From Adiantum capillus-veneris (lineage: Eukaryota; Streptophyta; Polypodiopsida; Polypodiales; Pteridaceae), in contig CM043952.1 in the NCBI GenBank assembly GCA_014529385.2, positions 71,950,799-72,014,798 of the forward strand: a DNA stretch of 64,000 bases, read 5' to 3'. Made by a program: the position numbers and the translations under genes. This document shows positions 38,426-51,361 of the stretch, in pieces. Numbering within the stretch: position 1 is the stretch's first letter; each line of letters begins with the position of its first letter. The notes under the pieces were generated by a model. It made no database searches. It saw only the letters and a list, made by a program, of their open reading frames with translations, and was not told where the DNA came from.

Positions 38426-40699
38426 CCATGCTCGCATATGCACGCACAAATTTCCTATCGATAGAAATCTTTGAGTTCACGTCCATTTGCATACATCTTA
38501 TAGGTATCTTGAGATTGTTTCTATGATGTTAAAGACTACTAGCTCATTTAAGGAGATATATAATTGGCTTCATAACACTATGGAGGTGTTGAATATGGTA
38601 TACAAAGACAATCATGTTGTTATTTCATTTATAATGAATATTACGTGCTTGATAAATGTTACATAAATGGATCGCTTTCTTTATGGGAGACTACACTTTT
38701 TAAGAGAGACTATAGCGTATACTTTTGAATGTTATTATCATTGCCTACCACTTGCAAGTAACATTAAAACATTGTTAAATAGATGTTTGAATGTTTGCCT
38801 ACTTTATACCTCTCTCATAACACATGAAGATTGCATGCATCTACCTCTTAACATAAGCAAGAAGATTTTTTTTAAAAGTACATTTTACCTATTCAATTTT
38901 CACTTGATATATATTGTCGATTGCCCAAAAAAAAATTTAGAGTGACAATATGACAACTATAAGAGATCTCCACAACAACTCAAAACTGATACTTTTAACT
39001 AGTAATACACAAAAAGACAATCACAAAACACCATATGAAACAACTTCAATTAACTTTTAGATAGCTTCTGTCATCCAATATAAGCTTTTATTAGCAGTCC
39101 AAAAAGAAAAATTTGAATTCCTCTGTAAAGATTGTACACATCTACATATAATTGAAATCCTTATTTCTTTCAATCTCAATAAAATATTTTGAAAACTTGA
39201 AATAAGTCCCATCTATAGCTACAAGACATATGTGATACATCATATGTCCATGTTTTTGATCACCTACAAAACACGTCATACATTAGTAATTCATGAATCA
39301 CTTACATAGTATATCACAAGACTTACCTAGTTGTTTCCATGTATCAAAAAAGAGAAGATGAATTTCCAATCGACCCAAAAGGTTTCTTCACGATGATCAC
39401 CTTAATTTCCAATGTAGCAATGCTTTCTTATTCGCTACATCAACACTTTGCACCAAAGATTCTATTGTGGAAGTTTCGAGTCCCTTAGCATACAATGTTT
39501 CCCTCCTGTGGCCAAGGAGGAACACATCTTAGATCCCTTAGAAGCACTAGATGATGATGCCTCAGATCCACTAACTTCATATAAGACATCCATATTAAAT
39601 CTTGCTTCTTGAATAAATAAAAACATCTAGCAGATATAGTTGGCTGGTAGTATCACTGAGACACACTGATTCCTCTTACTTTTGTGTAGGATGAACATTC
39701 CATAAATGTCATCAATACTATCAAAGCTTTCCACAATGGCCTCCAACATTACAAACTCAATGAAAACCCCTTCTTAATCCACATAAAATATTTTTGATAG
39801 CCTCCTATAAAATTTTGAGTAAAGATCTCTAACTACTACCAGATAATCTCCTACAATGTACTTCACTTCATCTACAAAAACCTTGGTCACTTGAGAGCCT
39901 TTTGATTGATTCTTTTTTATTGGCACTTAATAAGAAGGGAATTATTCTAAATTTTCATCCAATAACTATTCCATCTCTATTAAGCAAAGCTTTACAAGTA
40001 CAAGGGTGTCCAGGCCAAATTTCACTAATCCATAGCTCTCAAGCTTATTTCTCTAAGGTTGCAAGAAAGGCACAGAAAGAATGCCAACTATGACACTCAA
40101 GGTTTGACAATTCATCAAAGATCCAATCTCAAGGTGAAAGAAAGCTAGAGTGAAGAGCTTGTAGATATCTATTCTGGCACAATAGCCCATCCTTTACAAT
40201 CTCTAATTGCTTCCATGTATTTGTAAACAAGATGTGACTATGGGAATTTTTATCATTGGCTTTGTTTTTAGTTGGAATACGTAAGTAGCATGATATGATG
40301 AGAAGCACCAAATATAGTCATGAGAGCCCTGGTGTAAGATATTGCCAAGCTGCTCATGTCTACCTATGCAAAGTAGTAGTCCAAGCATCACTTAGTCAAT
40401 ACTATAATAATCAAGCACTAAATAAAAGCTCATTCATATAATGTTTATGAAAGAGTCTTATATACCTGCTACATGCTCCAAAGGGGATGTTGGGACCCTC
40501 GTACTATTCTGATAAGATTCGCCATGAAAATAGTAAAGAGCGACATGTTTTGATATTTCTCAAAGACCATCCTTTTCTTCTAGAGAAATTGAAAAATAAC
40601 TATGAAATATAAAAAATAAGCATGCCAAGTTGATGTTGTTCGTTTGTGATTCCCTGCACTACATTTAGAATGTGACAGACACTACGGTTCAAATTTTTG
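37930..40699. other. Non-coding region with (TC)n(AC)n tract
   Basis: Microsatellite (TC)n-(AC)n at about 38346-38418. The surrounding sequence is A-T rich with no gene I can support. Confidence 0.5.
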
Positions 40700-42360
40700 G
40701 TACTCTTCTGCCTTGAACATTTTAAAGTGCTGCAACAAATTCCTTAGCAATCACCTTGAATGCAAAATAGTCTTTGGAATGGTAGTTATAACCTCCTTAA
40801 CAACATTTCCAATGTCACGCTTCATTGGAGTAGTAACAGAGGAGATTAGCTATTTGATGTACTTCTAGAATAATTCTAGAGATAGTACATGCATAGCATC
40901 ATATACTAAGTCTTTAGATAGGTGGAATGCATATAAGTGATACAATCTCCAAAGAATGGATTGCCCAGAAAAACCTACATCCCAGAGTATACTTGTGTGA
41001 TTCCTGACCACATGTATTCTACATGTTGACATTGAGGAGGATGTCTAGCTTGAAATATGTTATTATCATACACATATCTTGACCTAGTTGCATCTTGCTG
41101 AAGTGATGCATGTTATTTACACCATAAAAAAAAGCTCTTTTTGACATTGCACTGGACGGTCCCCATTGCACATCATTAGGATTCCTTGCAGCTTTGTTGT
41201 TTCATTTGGAAGCCTTTCATGAATATGGATTTTATTGTAGGCATAGCTGGCTTCAAAACCATCTAGAAATAAGCTTTTTAAATCCAGAAGCAAAGGTTGT
41301 AGGAAACAAGAAAGAATATCTCCATGCTGCTTCTCCAACTCTTTGTTTGGTAGGGGAAGAAACAATACTGGAATAGAACCAAGAGTAGATTGTTTTCCTC
41401 CATTCAAGATATTGACCTCCACTACCACACTATCTTTCATAGTTTTTGATGCTACCTAACCTATTGCAGTGCACCAGAAGATAAAAATTCCTTGCGTCTC
41501 CTTTGATAAGCTTTCTGTCCTCCCCCCCCCCCCCCCCCCCCCCCAAATTGATTTTTACACCTAGTACATGAAAACTTATAAGCTTCCGTACGCTTGTTCC
41601 AACTACTGAGAAGCTCTTTCCGTGTTAGGATTCCAAGAGTCTTGATAAATTCACATCTTCTCTTCGTCCCATAATTCTTGAATAAAGTCAAGATGTTGAG
41701 AGGGCTCCCTACCCAACCACCATTCTCGATCTCTCCACATGCTTAAGAAATCATGAAAATATTCTTCACTTTGACAGAGACGAGTCTCAATTGATCCATC
41801 AAGGGTGTGTATAAGAATGGTATCATCTCCTTTCTGCTTTAGCAACACTTTGAACATCTTTCACAACATATAAGGCAATCCCACTGATGCCATCTTGATT
41901 AGAATCTGTCAATTCAAACACACATGGAGGTTTCTCTATCAGCATCCTCTTTGCTAGGTCGAAAGGCTTGCAGTTTGTGGGGATGACTTTTGCTGCCAAG
42001 GCATAGTTTCCATTCTTGAAGGATAACCATACCTTTTTCTTTGTAGAGATTCAATATTTTAGAGAAGTTACTTGGTGTATTGAAATCATTAACAATTCCA
42101 TTCCAATCATTGCTCTTCTTTGCCAACATAAGCAAGACATTTCTCTTTGCCTTCAAAAATAGAGCCTAAAACCTCAAATAAGACATGCATCACATCATCT
42201 TGAAGCTTTATGGAAGCTCGATGGGAATCCATCACATAGTGTATTCTAATAATGGTGTTCCAAATAGCTTTATTAAGAGCATACTCGTGAGTGTGCTCTA
42301 TGTTCATTATGAAAAATAAGATGTCGTGCCGCTCCGCTCCTATGACAAGAATGAGCAAAG
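40700..42360 (-). pseudogene. Decayed minus-strand transposase-like remnant
   Basis: Consecutive minus frames with shifts: 42358-42107 (LNKAIWNTIIRIHYVMDSHR), 42156-41914, 41857-41651 (LDGSIETRLCQSEEYFHDFL), 41691-41461 (interrupted by a run of about 23 C at 41522-41544) and 41440-41117 (LPNKELEKQHGDILSCFLQP then LQGILMMCNGDRPVQC). The last block has the pattern of TNP2-type CACTA transposases (a proline-leucine block, a planned-length helix, then a hydrophobic strand ending in D.P). The match is weak. Multiple frameshifts make it non-functional. Confidence 0.35.
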
Positions 42361-42481
42361 GAAAGCCAATCAGGTTTATTTGAAGCTTACAAGATTAATC
42401 AGCAGTAATAAGGGCTTGCTAACAAGCCAGTTTTTAAGGTGAAAGTGTGCCAGATGCAGCTCTAAGGGTTAGAAGAAGTCC

Positions 42482-42843
42482 ATTAGGGAAAATTTGGACT
42501 CACAAAGGGGCCTTTTGGCTCTTTCTATTGATATATAACATGCCACGAGATTCCTCATATTTTGAAAGATTTTATTTTTGATTCTCTTGTGATGTGATAA
42601 CTCCGTCTAGAATCTTTCAAAATATAGAATCTTTCAAAATATAGAATCTTTCAAAATATGAGGAATCTCATAACGTGTTGGATATCAATAGAAAGAGCTT
42701 GAAGAGCTATAGATTCTAACTGTCAAATCCCCGCCAAGTTTAGAGTTGATTTGCAAAAAAAATTACTGCACGCCCGTTTTGGACATGAGAGAGGAAGTCA
42801 AACTCCTTATAAGGCCTTTTTGTGAGTCCAAATTTTCCCTAAT
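42482..42843. mobile_element. Foldback MITE with ATTAGGGAAAATTTGG ends
   Basis: A 362-bp element whose ends are inverted repeats of about 32 bp (ATTAGGGAAAATTTGGACTC and its complement). Inside, further palindromic pairs (GAGATTCCTCATATTTTGAA with its complement) and three tandem copies of GAATCTTTCAAAATATA make most of it self-complementary. No protein. No clear target duplication. Confidence 0.65.
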
Positions 42844-43933
42844 TTTGGTAATGATAACAGTGAGTATGCTTGAAGTGGTCATAAGTGGGATTTTATTAAT
42901 CCAAGTTTAAGCACTCAAAAAGCTCTACATGTCTGTCTTTACGGCTCATCAATCGGAGCTATGGGTAAGAAGTTATGACAGTTTTAAGTTGAGTCAGTAG
43001 CAGATCCATACCGGATTGGGAAATTGCTGAGGGAACAAAACTGGAATGAAAGCATCAGGCTGAAGTGATCACTTTGTGCAGCACGTCGGTCTTTTCAGAT
43101 CGGTGATCGGGATCTCAGTTGGCAAGATATGGCCAGTTTAAGTATCGCCGGGGGCCGGGTTCGAACCGCCTTGGTCGCCGTGATCAGTCATCCATCTGGC
43201 TTAACGTAGTGCGGTGCCCGATGTGTATGCCAAATGTGGGCTGATGCGGGAGCATTTTTATCATATGCTTAGCTTTGACGGACAGAGATACTTGCATCTT
43301 GGAAGCCATGGTGCCATTCAACACACTAGAGTGGGCAGTAGAATTCACGGTGATATTGCTAATCAGTGGATGCAGAAAAAACAAGTCAAGGAGGCAATGC
43401 CTTAACCGATATTTATGCTAGATGTGATTCCCTTACGATGCCAATGAAGAAGCCTGGCAAAGCCTTGGCCGACATGTGTATCGAACATGAAGTCAAAGCT
43501 TGGGACAATATGGATGCCTAATGTGATGCCTTTATGATTTAAGCAAGGCCGCCCACCAACTAAGCCGGCTGTCCAAGGCCTTACCAATGCTGTGGCCGCC
43601 CAATGGATAATACCTAATGTGGTGTCCTTATGAAGGAAGCCGGCCGCCCAAAGGCAAAGGGCCATAAACCCAAGGGGCCGGCCATTTACAAAAGGAGGCT
43701 TTTCTTTTTAATTGAGGGGGAAGCCAAACAAAGAAAAAAAAGCATGGAGAAGCTGAAGCCAGCGCGTAGGCAGCGAGAAGGAGAAGAAGCACTCGCACCG
43801 GGCTGTGTGGAGCTCGACCGACCTCGCGGCAGAAACAAATTTTCCTCAGAATCTTCTAGCGATGGTTTTCGGCCTTGCTCCCGCAAGTTTTCGTGCTACG
43901 CGAATTTTGACCCTCCACGTCATTAGCTGCCAG

Positions 43934-43959
43934 TCCCATTAGTGATATCACTAATGGGA
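43934..43959. repeat. 26-bp perfect palindrome
   Basis: Centred on GATATC, reading CCATTAGTGATATCACTAATGG in its core (written here without its outer bases). Role unknown. Confidence 0.8.
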
Positions 43960-44086
43960 TGGCTAAAAATAGGGGGCCATGCAAAAGAAAGGAACGGGGT
44001 CTTGGGGATTCTTCTTCATCAGCAGTTTGGGGGGAATTTGTCCTCTCATCATCTTGTGAAGGTGCTTCTTCTCCTCATGATAAGCG

Positions 44087-44375
44087 TAAGCTCGGAAGCT
44101 CCTCCTATGCCTTCAAGCCCTTATTCGATGCTAACCTCCTCATAAGCTATGCTAATCCTCCTAATCTCCTCGACATATCTTGAAGCCTCTTAAGCTCGGA
44201 AGCTCCTCTTATGCCTTCAAGCCCTTATTCGATGCTAATCTCCTCATAAGCTATGCTAATCCTCCTAATCTCCTTGACATATCTTGAAGCCTCTTAAGCT
44301 CGGAAGCTCCTCCTATGCCTTCAAGCCCTTATTCGATGCTAACCTCCTCATAAGCTATGCTAATCCTCCTCATAC
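44087..44375 (+). repeat. 104-bp tandem repeat, about 2.7 copies
   Basis: Units begin TAAGCTCGGAAGCTCC at about 44087, 44191 and 44295, nearly identical apart from a few C/T differences. They lie inside the LTR-like region. Confidence 0.85.
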
Positions 44376-45085
44376 CGCGAAGCCCTTAATCTAATCCCCC
44401 CCATAAGCTCTAAAGCTCCTGAAGCTCCGGGCCTTCTTCTCATCATCATTCATAAGGAAGCTCTTTCAAGGCAAAAGCTCTTAAGCTATGAAGAGGGAGA
44501 TGAAGCCGAAACTCTCGGGAATTCATTAGCCGTGCCCTCGAAGTCAAGCCGGGGATAATCTTAATCCCGGACCTCATCATCATTCAGGAGAAATCTAATT
44601 GGAGCCAAATCTCTGAAGCTCTTATTATCATGAGCTTAACCTCACAAGTAAGCTCTCTCTATCTCTATCCGGGAGAAGAAGAAAAAGCCTCTTAAGCTTC
44701 ATCAACCTAATCCTAAACCATTAGCCGAGCCTAAACCCACGAGCCTAAACCCATTCAATTCTGGAAGACAAATCTGATGACTATTGGAAGAGGAAGTTCC
44801 TAAGACATAACGGGAGGAAGTAGAAGGCAGAATTAAGCAGGTTATTATCACTTTTCTTGATAAACACATGGTTTAAGCCAGGATTCATGTTGTAAGGAGC
44901 ATTAAGCCTCCATTAACGATTGATTAATGATGACTACTGTGGATTAACTGGAATTGAGAGTACCATTTGTTTTCGAGCTCTGTCTTGTTGATTGTGCCTA
45001 CTGCATCTCTTTTCTCCACACCTCTCACAGCCAAGGGCCCGATGCCTTCCCGGCTCACCTTTCGCACATTTATCCCCCGACATTC

Positions 45086-45102
45086 TTGGTGAACTCGACG
45101 TG
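45086..45102 (+). other. Candidate primer-binding site
   Basis: TTGGTGAACTCGACGTG just after the CCGACA end at 45082. It corresponds to the minus-strand site at 26231-26248. Confidence 0.45.
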
Positions 45103-45239
45103 AAACGAGCCGGGGTGGGATGTCAGGATGGAGATTCGAGTAGAATTGAAGGAGTGTATTGAAGATTACAACCTAAATAGATTTGATAAAAATCTAGGAA
45201 CAACAGATCTGCCAAAAATGTTGGGCCTAGTTCGGAGAT

Positions 45240-46354
45240 GCTTGCAAGAAGTAGAAGCTATGAAGATGAAAAAGTAGCTTGATGACGCAGTGGAGATGGC
45301 ACTTGATGCCGTGCATGAGCAGTATGGGATTTTTCAAGGGCATGATCCAGATGGACTCCTTGCATGCTATCAAGCGGAGATGAAGAGCCAAGGAATTCCA
45401 GAAGATCGGATGATTTCGACCTTTGAAGAAGTTGTAACCTCTGAGTTTAAAGACAAGGTTCGAGAACTGGCAGAGACATACCCCACACAGTGGGATTGTT
45501 TTGCAGAGGGGTTTGTTCATGAAAGCTAAAAAATTATCGAGTTAACAATGAAGGAGATTAATGATCGAGGTCAGATTATTTTCTATAAAGAAGAAGGTGA
45601 CCATATGCAATTCCTTAATTATGATCAATTTTGGGACTATCCTTCTGCAAGAAGTCAAGCCAAGGCAGATACAACTTTGACAGAAGCAGATTCATATTCA
45701 AAGGACCATATTTTAAGCAACCAAGCAAAGGTGCATGATGATTTTTCTGCTGAAACACAAATGTATGAATTTTTTTCGAAGATTTCTCGCATAGAATCTA
45801 CTTCGAATTATGGTTCTAGGGAAGAGCTAGACTGCACAACAATTTTTTTTCAAGCTCCTGACCTTGGCATGGGATGTTCTCAACGATTCTATCAAGAAGA
45901 TGAGCCACTATAGGCTTCTAATGGTTCTATTGGCACTATAGCTGAGCAGGGTAGCAGATTTATTGCAGATGATTGTATAAACAAATCTATTATACATGCA
46001 ATAGATGATGAAGTGGGAGAGACTGAGAACCTAACACAGGATTTACCTGATAATGCCAGTGAGCTTCTGGTTATTTCTGGCAATATGGTTTCCGATTCTC
46101 TTATCACAGAAGCAGATTCCATAATTGAAGATTTTTTGACCCAATCTAAAGGAGAAGGTTATAGTAGTTTGGAAGAGCTCTGTGATGCATGTACCCCTTA
46201 GAAGGGGTGCCTGATGAATCTTTTTCAAGTTATAATGACTTGCTAAATAGCATGGATGCAGATGAGGAAGCAGAGGATGATATTGCAGATTGCCTACATC
46301 ATGCTGATTATGGACAGGATAATGATACGGATTGTACGTTGATGGAGCAAAAGA
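45240..46354 (+). pseudogene. Gag-like remnant related to the minus-strand LTR element
   Basis: The frame at 45290-45529 (HEQYGIFQGHDPDGLLACYQ then IPEDRMISTFEEVV) matches the Gag-like protein at 26152-25895 on minus. It is preceded by an in-frame TAG near 45275 where the other copy is open. Acidic frames at 45548-45913 and 46013-46201 follow. A purine-rich GGAGCAAAAGA precedes a TGTCGTGC at 46355 that may be a 3' LTR start. No RT or integrase. Confidence 0.45.
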
Positions 46355-47565
46355 TGTCGTGCGCACACTCACACACCCAGAAAACTCAACACTATACAAG
46401 GAATTTACTTAAATTCCTCACCTCACTCACTACCACTCAAAAGCTCCATAAAAATTCTACCCACAAGCTCCATTCAAACTCCAAACGCCTCGACCTACAA
46501 GCCCTTGCCTGCCCGCAGACACTACAAGGTGAGTCGAGGTGATCAACATTGGAAATCACGCTTGATGGTGACCAAAATATACAAGAAAAACCATAAAAAA
46601 CCCAAAAACTCCAGCCACAAAAGGCCACTCTCAAACCATTGCAAAGCCTTCACCAAACTCCACTCTGTTGGACTGTTTGGAGTAGCGCCAACCCGAATGG
46701 CACCGATACAGGGTCACATAGTCTTGCAGAAAGCCGCACCTTCTTCCCTCAATTCCTTGCACACACACATACATGAAAACCTCAGAACTTCCATAGACTC
46801 TGCTAAGTGCAAAATTGAAGAGAGAAAGCTCTCATTCACTCCTCCATACACTCGAAAACAGGACGGGAATGCAACGGGACTGCACTAGACCACATGTAGG
46901 AACCCTGCTTCCTTCCCCTCACTGAGAGGTGAAAGTGCCAAAACTTGGCTTCCAAAATGCTCCTTCAGCCCAAGTACTCAGGGAAGCGTCACTGATGTGG
47001 CACTTTGATGCCTTTTCACACCTTTTTTGACCTTTTTTGGCCCAGTTTTGACCCCCGGCGGTCATTTTATGCGGGAAAAACCCCAAACGGACTCCAAAAT
47101 TCACCAAATTTTGTACTCTTGATCCTCAATACCCAAAGCACTTTGAAACATCTCCACATTGTATTTTTGACCACTTCTAGGGAGGTGCATGCATCACCGC
47201 AGATCAGGCGCGGCAAATAGACAGTTACCGTATGTGTCAAACTTCTCGAGCGGGATGAGAGTACCCACACTTTTCACTTGCATTATTTACATTCTAGAAA
47301 GCTCAAACACATTATCTAGAACCAAAATAAGCCACCTAAAACCATATGCAAGGCCCCGATACCCTATACGGGCATGTACATGTGTTCGACTGCTAGCGCG
47401 CGAACCTGACTATTCACAATGTGTACACGTTCCATCTTTTTTTGAACTTGAAACCATGTTGCAAAGCTCCCAAATGCATGTATTTACATCTTTTTGTACA
47501 TATGGCCATGCATATAAGTGCTACTTTGTACACGTCAAAAGCGGTCTATCATCATTGCCCACCCT
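46355..47565. other. Possible 3' LTR and non-coding sequence
   Basis: Begins TGTCGTGCGCACAC, like the other LTR starts, but I could not align the rest to them. No supported gene. Confidence 0.3.
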
Positions 47566-49070
47566 CTAGGTAGAGCATTTATGCTCAACCAAGAGACTAT
47601 TTGCATCTGGAACCACATCCCTTGCAAAATATTTCTTCAGACTATAACCATTTATTCTATAGCGCAAACGTTCACCAGACAATTTTTCCAACTCATAGGT
47701 GCCATTAGAAAATACATGCTTCACTCTGTATGGACCCAACCATTTGTCCCTCAACTTCTTCTGAAAAGTAAAATCCAAGCGAGAATCAAACTTCATCACT
47801 AGATCTCCCTCTTTGATCTCTTTCTCTGGAAGCCTCTTATTCATTTTCTCCATCCTTGTCTCTACTTGATGAAGATAATAATCACTAGCTTTCTCTCTAT
47901 TCATTCGTAGCAATTCTAGAGAAAGAATTCTTTCTTGCAACTTTTCATTATGCTCACCTTGCATTTTGCACAACAACTTCAAGGCATCTAACTGCACTTG
48001 TATGGGCATAAGAGCTTCTTTTCCATAAACAAGTTCATATGGTGTAAACTGTGTTGACACTCTATACGCAGTTCTATAAGCCCACAAACACTTTTCCAAG
48101 TCCAAGTCCCACTCTTTAGGATGCTCTCTAGCATACTTTGATAGCATCTTCACAATTTGACCATTGTAGTTCTCAACCAGCCCATTGCATTGTGGGTAGT
48201 AAGGAGAAGAGTGCCTATGCTGAATTTTCAATTTCTCCATGAGAGTAGCAACAAGTTTTCCCCTAAACCCTGGTCCACGATGAGAAATAATAACCATAGG
48301 AGCTCCAAACCTGCAACACACTTGTTCATATAAAAAAGAGTCCACTCTTCCTGCTGTTACATCTTTTACTGCTCTTGCCTCCACCCATTTTGTCAAATAG
48401 TCCATAGCCACAAGGATATACATTTTACCATTGTTGGTCCTCGGCATTGGACCTACAGCATCTACTCCCCATTTTGCAAATGCATCAAAAGACATTATAG
48501 CTTTCTGAGGCTCAGCCAAAAGCTTCCGATTTGCAAACACTTGGCATTCATGGCATGCCTTGCACCAAAAATAAGTATCTCTCATCATAGAGGGCCAACA
48601 GTAACGTGCTCTCAAAACACGAAAGACAACGTGATCCTTGACTTGATGGCCTGTTCTTCATGGGAGTGCTCCAAAATCAAGCCTATCTCTTCTTTGTATG
48701 GCACTTTTCTCAAAATGCTATCCTTGCCATAAAGCATGAGATGCTCACCTACCAATGTGTAGTTTCTTGCTTTTGCAACTATTCTGTGAAGCTGAACTTT
48801 TGACATGCCCTCTGGACATTTCCCTTTACTAAGAAATACTTCTACATCTTGCAATGATTCCCTTCTTGCATACAAGGCTTCCTTGACCTTTAAAGGAGCT
48901 ACCAAGGCATCCAACTTGTCCCTAGCCAATTCATCAGCTTCTTTATTTTGCTCACGAGGAACATGCTTAAACTGTATCTTCTCAAAATCATGCAAAAGCT
49001 TCTTGATGCCATAGAAACACTTCTTCAAATTGTCTTTCTTAACATTCCACAAACCAAGTTGGTTGACCTT
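47566..49070 (-). pseudogene. Ty3/gypsy RNase H-integrase fragment
   Basis: From about 49070 to 48640 the frame gives the RNase H C-terminal part (VNQLGLWNVKKDNLKK, then FKHVPREQNKEADELAR). A single-base frameshift near 48640-48655 links it to the integrase frame ending at 47566. The zinc-binding HHCC (HEEQAGH with CKACHEC), core D52 (WGVDAVGP) and E148 (NGLVEN) are present. The second core Asp is replaced by His (SHRGPGF where SDRG is usual; H112). A C-terminal domain (KLRDKWLGPYRVKHVF) follows. Residue numbers count from 48615. The 5' part (protease, RT) is missing and the 5' boundary abuts a plus-strand chromovirus tail. Confidence 0.88.
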
Positions 49071-49282
49071 ATCGAACCGCCAAGCATTCCTCATGAGACC
49101 GAAAAGATTATGGATTCTCATGAGCTTCACACCAGACATCATGTCAGACGACAGGTGTTGGTAAAATGGCTAGATAGATCTGAAGAAGGTTCTACATGGG
49201 AGAATGTCTTCGCACTTAAGAAACGCTTTCCTACGTTCTTTTTTAAGGACGAAAACGATTCTCCAAAGGGGGGGGGGGGTAA
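49071..49282 (+). pseudogene. Chromovirus chromodomain tail and polypurine tract
   Basis: Plus frame with a chromodomain: PHETEKIMDSHELHTRHHVR, then RQVLVKWLDRSEEGSTWENV and FPTFFFKDEND. Chromodomains sit at the C-terminus of integrase in plant Ty3/gypsy chromoviruses and read histone methylation. A run of G (49268-49279) forms a polypurine tract just before TGTAAGGACATG, a likely LTR start at 49283. The rest of that element is absent. Confidence 0.75.
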
Positions 49283-51055
49283 TGTAAGGACATGGGTCCT
49301 ATGGGCAAGGCCACCGGCACGGCCGGATAGTGTGTACGCTATGGGGAGGCTATAAGATAGCACGGTTGGGTGGAGACTAGCACACGCATTACCACCTCCC
49401 TTTCACACATGCTCCATCTACATTTGATCATCTCCATAAGATCTTGTTTTTTAGACAATCTGCAAACCATCTCATAAAATATGTTGAAGGTTGCTCCGTA
49501 CAAACGCTGTTGTTGGAAGTGGATGGAGACAATGGCAAAGGGTTTCTCCTTGAACGCGAGGAATCCATTAGTAGCACTTCACCTCCAGCATCAGCTGTGT
49601 CCATCTCAGCAAGTGCTTCCTCCAAAATTGTTGCCTGAGGCTTTTGAATTGCTGCATTAACGTTGCACAAACTCAGATTTTGCAAAAACGTTTGAAATTG
49701 TGGCACCAAAAATTTGATAAAATCAAAGGCCCAAGTAGGACAAAAACCATTGTGAATCGAGGTTAAATAAGGCAATAAATCCAATCAAGGCACCAATGCC
49801 AATCCAATACCTAGATGATTCAGAAAAAAGTGCCCCGCCTCTCGAGCACAAAAACACCAGCCATGGTGGTTCCATTGACTATGGTGTTCTGTATCAAATA
49901 CATAGCAAAAAGCATCATGTTACTAACCCTATAGTAACCAAATACATGTCACAAATGAAGATGATTATTACCCATCTAGAAGCAAGAAACGCATTCACTC
50001 CGCTTGCTCTTAGCCCATACTGAAGGGGTGAGGACCACAAACCCCATATCCACCATGCAGGAATTTTTGCTGAGAAGTATAGAAAAGCTGAAGTTAAGTT
50101 CCCCTTACAAGCTGGCAGTGTTATCATCCTGCAATTGTTTTGGGTCCTTCATTTTGTTGTATAAAGCAACCAGATATAAGTAACTCGTATAAAGCAACCA
50201 GATAGAAGTAACTACACATACCTCGTAGAATGATGAACCCTCCCAGCCATGGATTTAATATTCACGTGATCATGTGAAATATATTGTGATCATAATGTTT
50301 ATAATCACAGTCACATATTCACAATTAAGGTGATCACAAAAAATTCTATAAGTGGTGATGTGGCAACTCACCAAAAACCCACCGAGGTATATGTTTTTCC
50401 TGATGGCTTACTAGGAAACTATGTGAGCCCTAAACCAAGCTGATTAAGAAATGAAAATATCCCAGTAGGCTTACCAAATTAGATAATTTCTATAGGTTAA
50501 GATAAAGTCACGTCAATATCTAATGTGATCACGTGTTTTGAAATTTGATCACCAAGGTTATAAACATGTTCACATGTTTGTGATCACATTATTGTAATCC
50601 CTGCTCCCAGCATAAATATTACACGCAACGATGTCCATGGGAACACAAGTTCTTGACTGAGGTGAACACAGCTAATAATTATACCTTCATCCTACTCTTG
50701 CCAGTACATGGTGAAGGTTGAAAAGCAACAACAAGCTTCACCAATTCTTCATAATCACCAGAGTAGAGTAGAACAGATTTGACGAACTAAGCTCGTGTAG
50801 CAATACACATGGTTCCGACTGCACGATGAAGTTATCTATTCTAAGGCTAATGGTTGAAGTGCAATGATGGAACGAAATTACTCCCAAGCAAGTCGAGCTG
50901 GTTGTGAAGAAGTTACAAAAATAAATAGAGCGGAATCCAAAGTTGAGATCAACATCGTATAAGAAAAAGTAAGGTGCGGCTATCTAGCCCGCAGTTGAGC
51001 ATCCCCAACGCCAGATCTGCTTGCCCAAATATCTAGCTGCCATTGACGTCCACAC
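49283..51055. other. Possible chromovirus LTR then non-coding sequence
   Basis: An LTR may start at 49283, but no partner LTR is visible, so its end is unknown. The minus frame at 49784-49428 has no recognised domain. No other gene. Confidence 0.4.
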
Positions 51056-51313
51056 TTGTTCCTCGTTTCCCTTCGCTTGTTGTGCAGCCCTGCCTGTGTC
51101 ACCCCCTTGGGTTGCAAGGCTTGGGAGCATGGAGCTGCAAGGCTACTGGGCTACATGGCCATCGATGCAGTGACTCAGACACACAACCCCACACAATGCA
51201 GTAGAGAAGGGGGAGATATTTTTTCCCTCCAAACATTGTTTGCTCTCCATCCATTCTCGTTGTGGCCTACCGTGTTGGTTATGAAGCTTTGGAAAGCCCC
51301 TATTGCAAGCTGG

Positions 51314-51361
<48 letters not shown>

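Larger units (their letters stand above)
42322..45082 (+). mobile_element. LTR-like region (TGTCG...CGACA) upstream of a Gag-like remnant
   Basis: Starts TGTCGTGCCGC at 42322 and ends CCCCGACA at 45082, followed by TTGGTGAACTCGACGTG. The same start, end and primer-site arrangement occurs in the minus element at 26251-27405. If it is one LTR it is 2.76 kb, but the interior includes a MITE (42482-42843), a palindrome and 104-bp tandem repeats, so it is composite. The matching 3' LTR is not proven. Confidence 0.4.

Noticed and set aside
43150-43166. tRNA-like GGGTTCGAACCGCC
   Set aside because: It resembles a T-loop, but I could not find the other arms of a tRNA around it.
44087-44375. CRISPR-like regular repeats
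   Set aside because: The 104-bp units are directly adjacent without distinct spacers, in plant-type DNA. They are simple tandem repeats.
46505-46888. 127-codon plus frame
   Set aside because: Basic, low-information translation of LTR-like sequence. No domain recognised.
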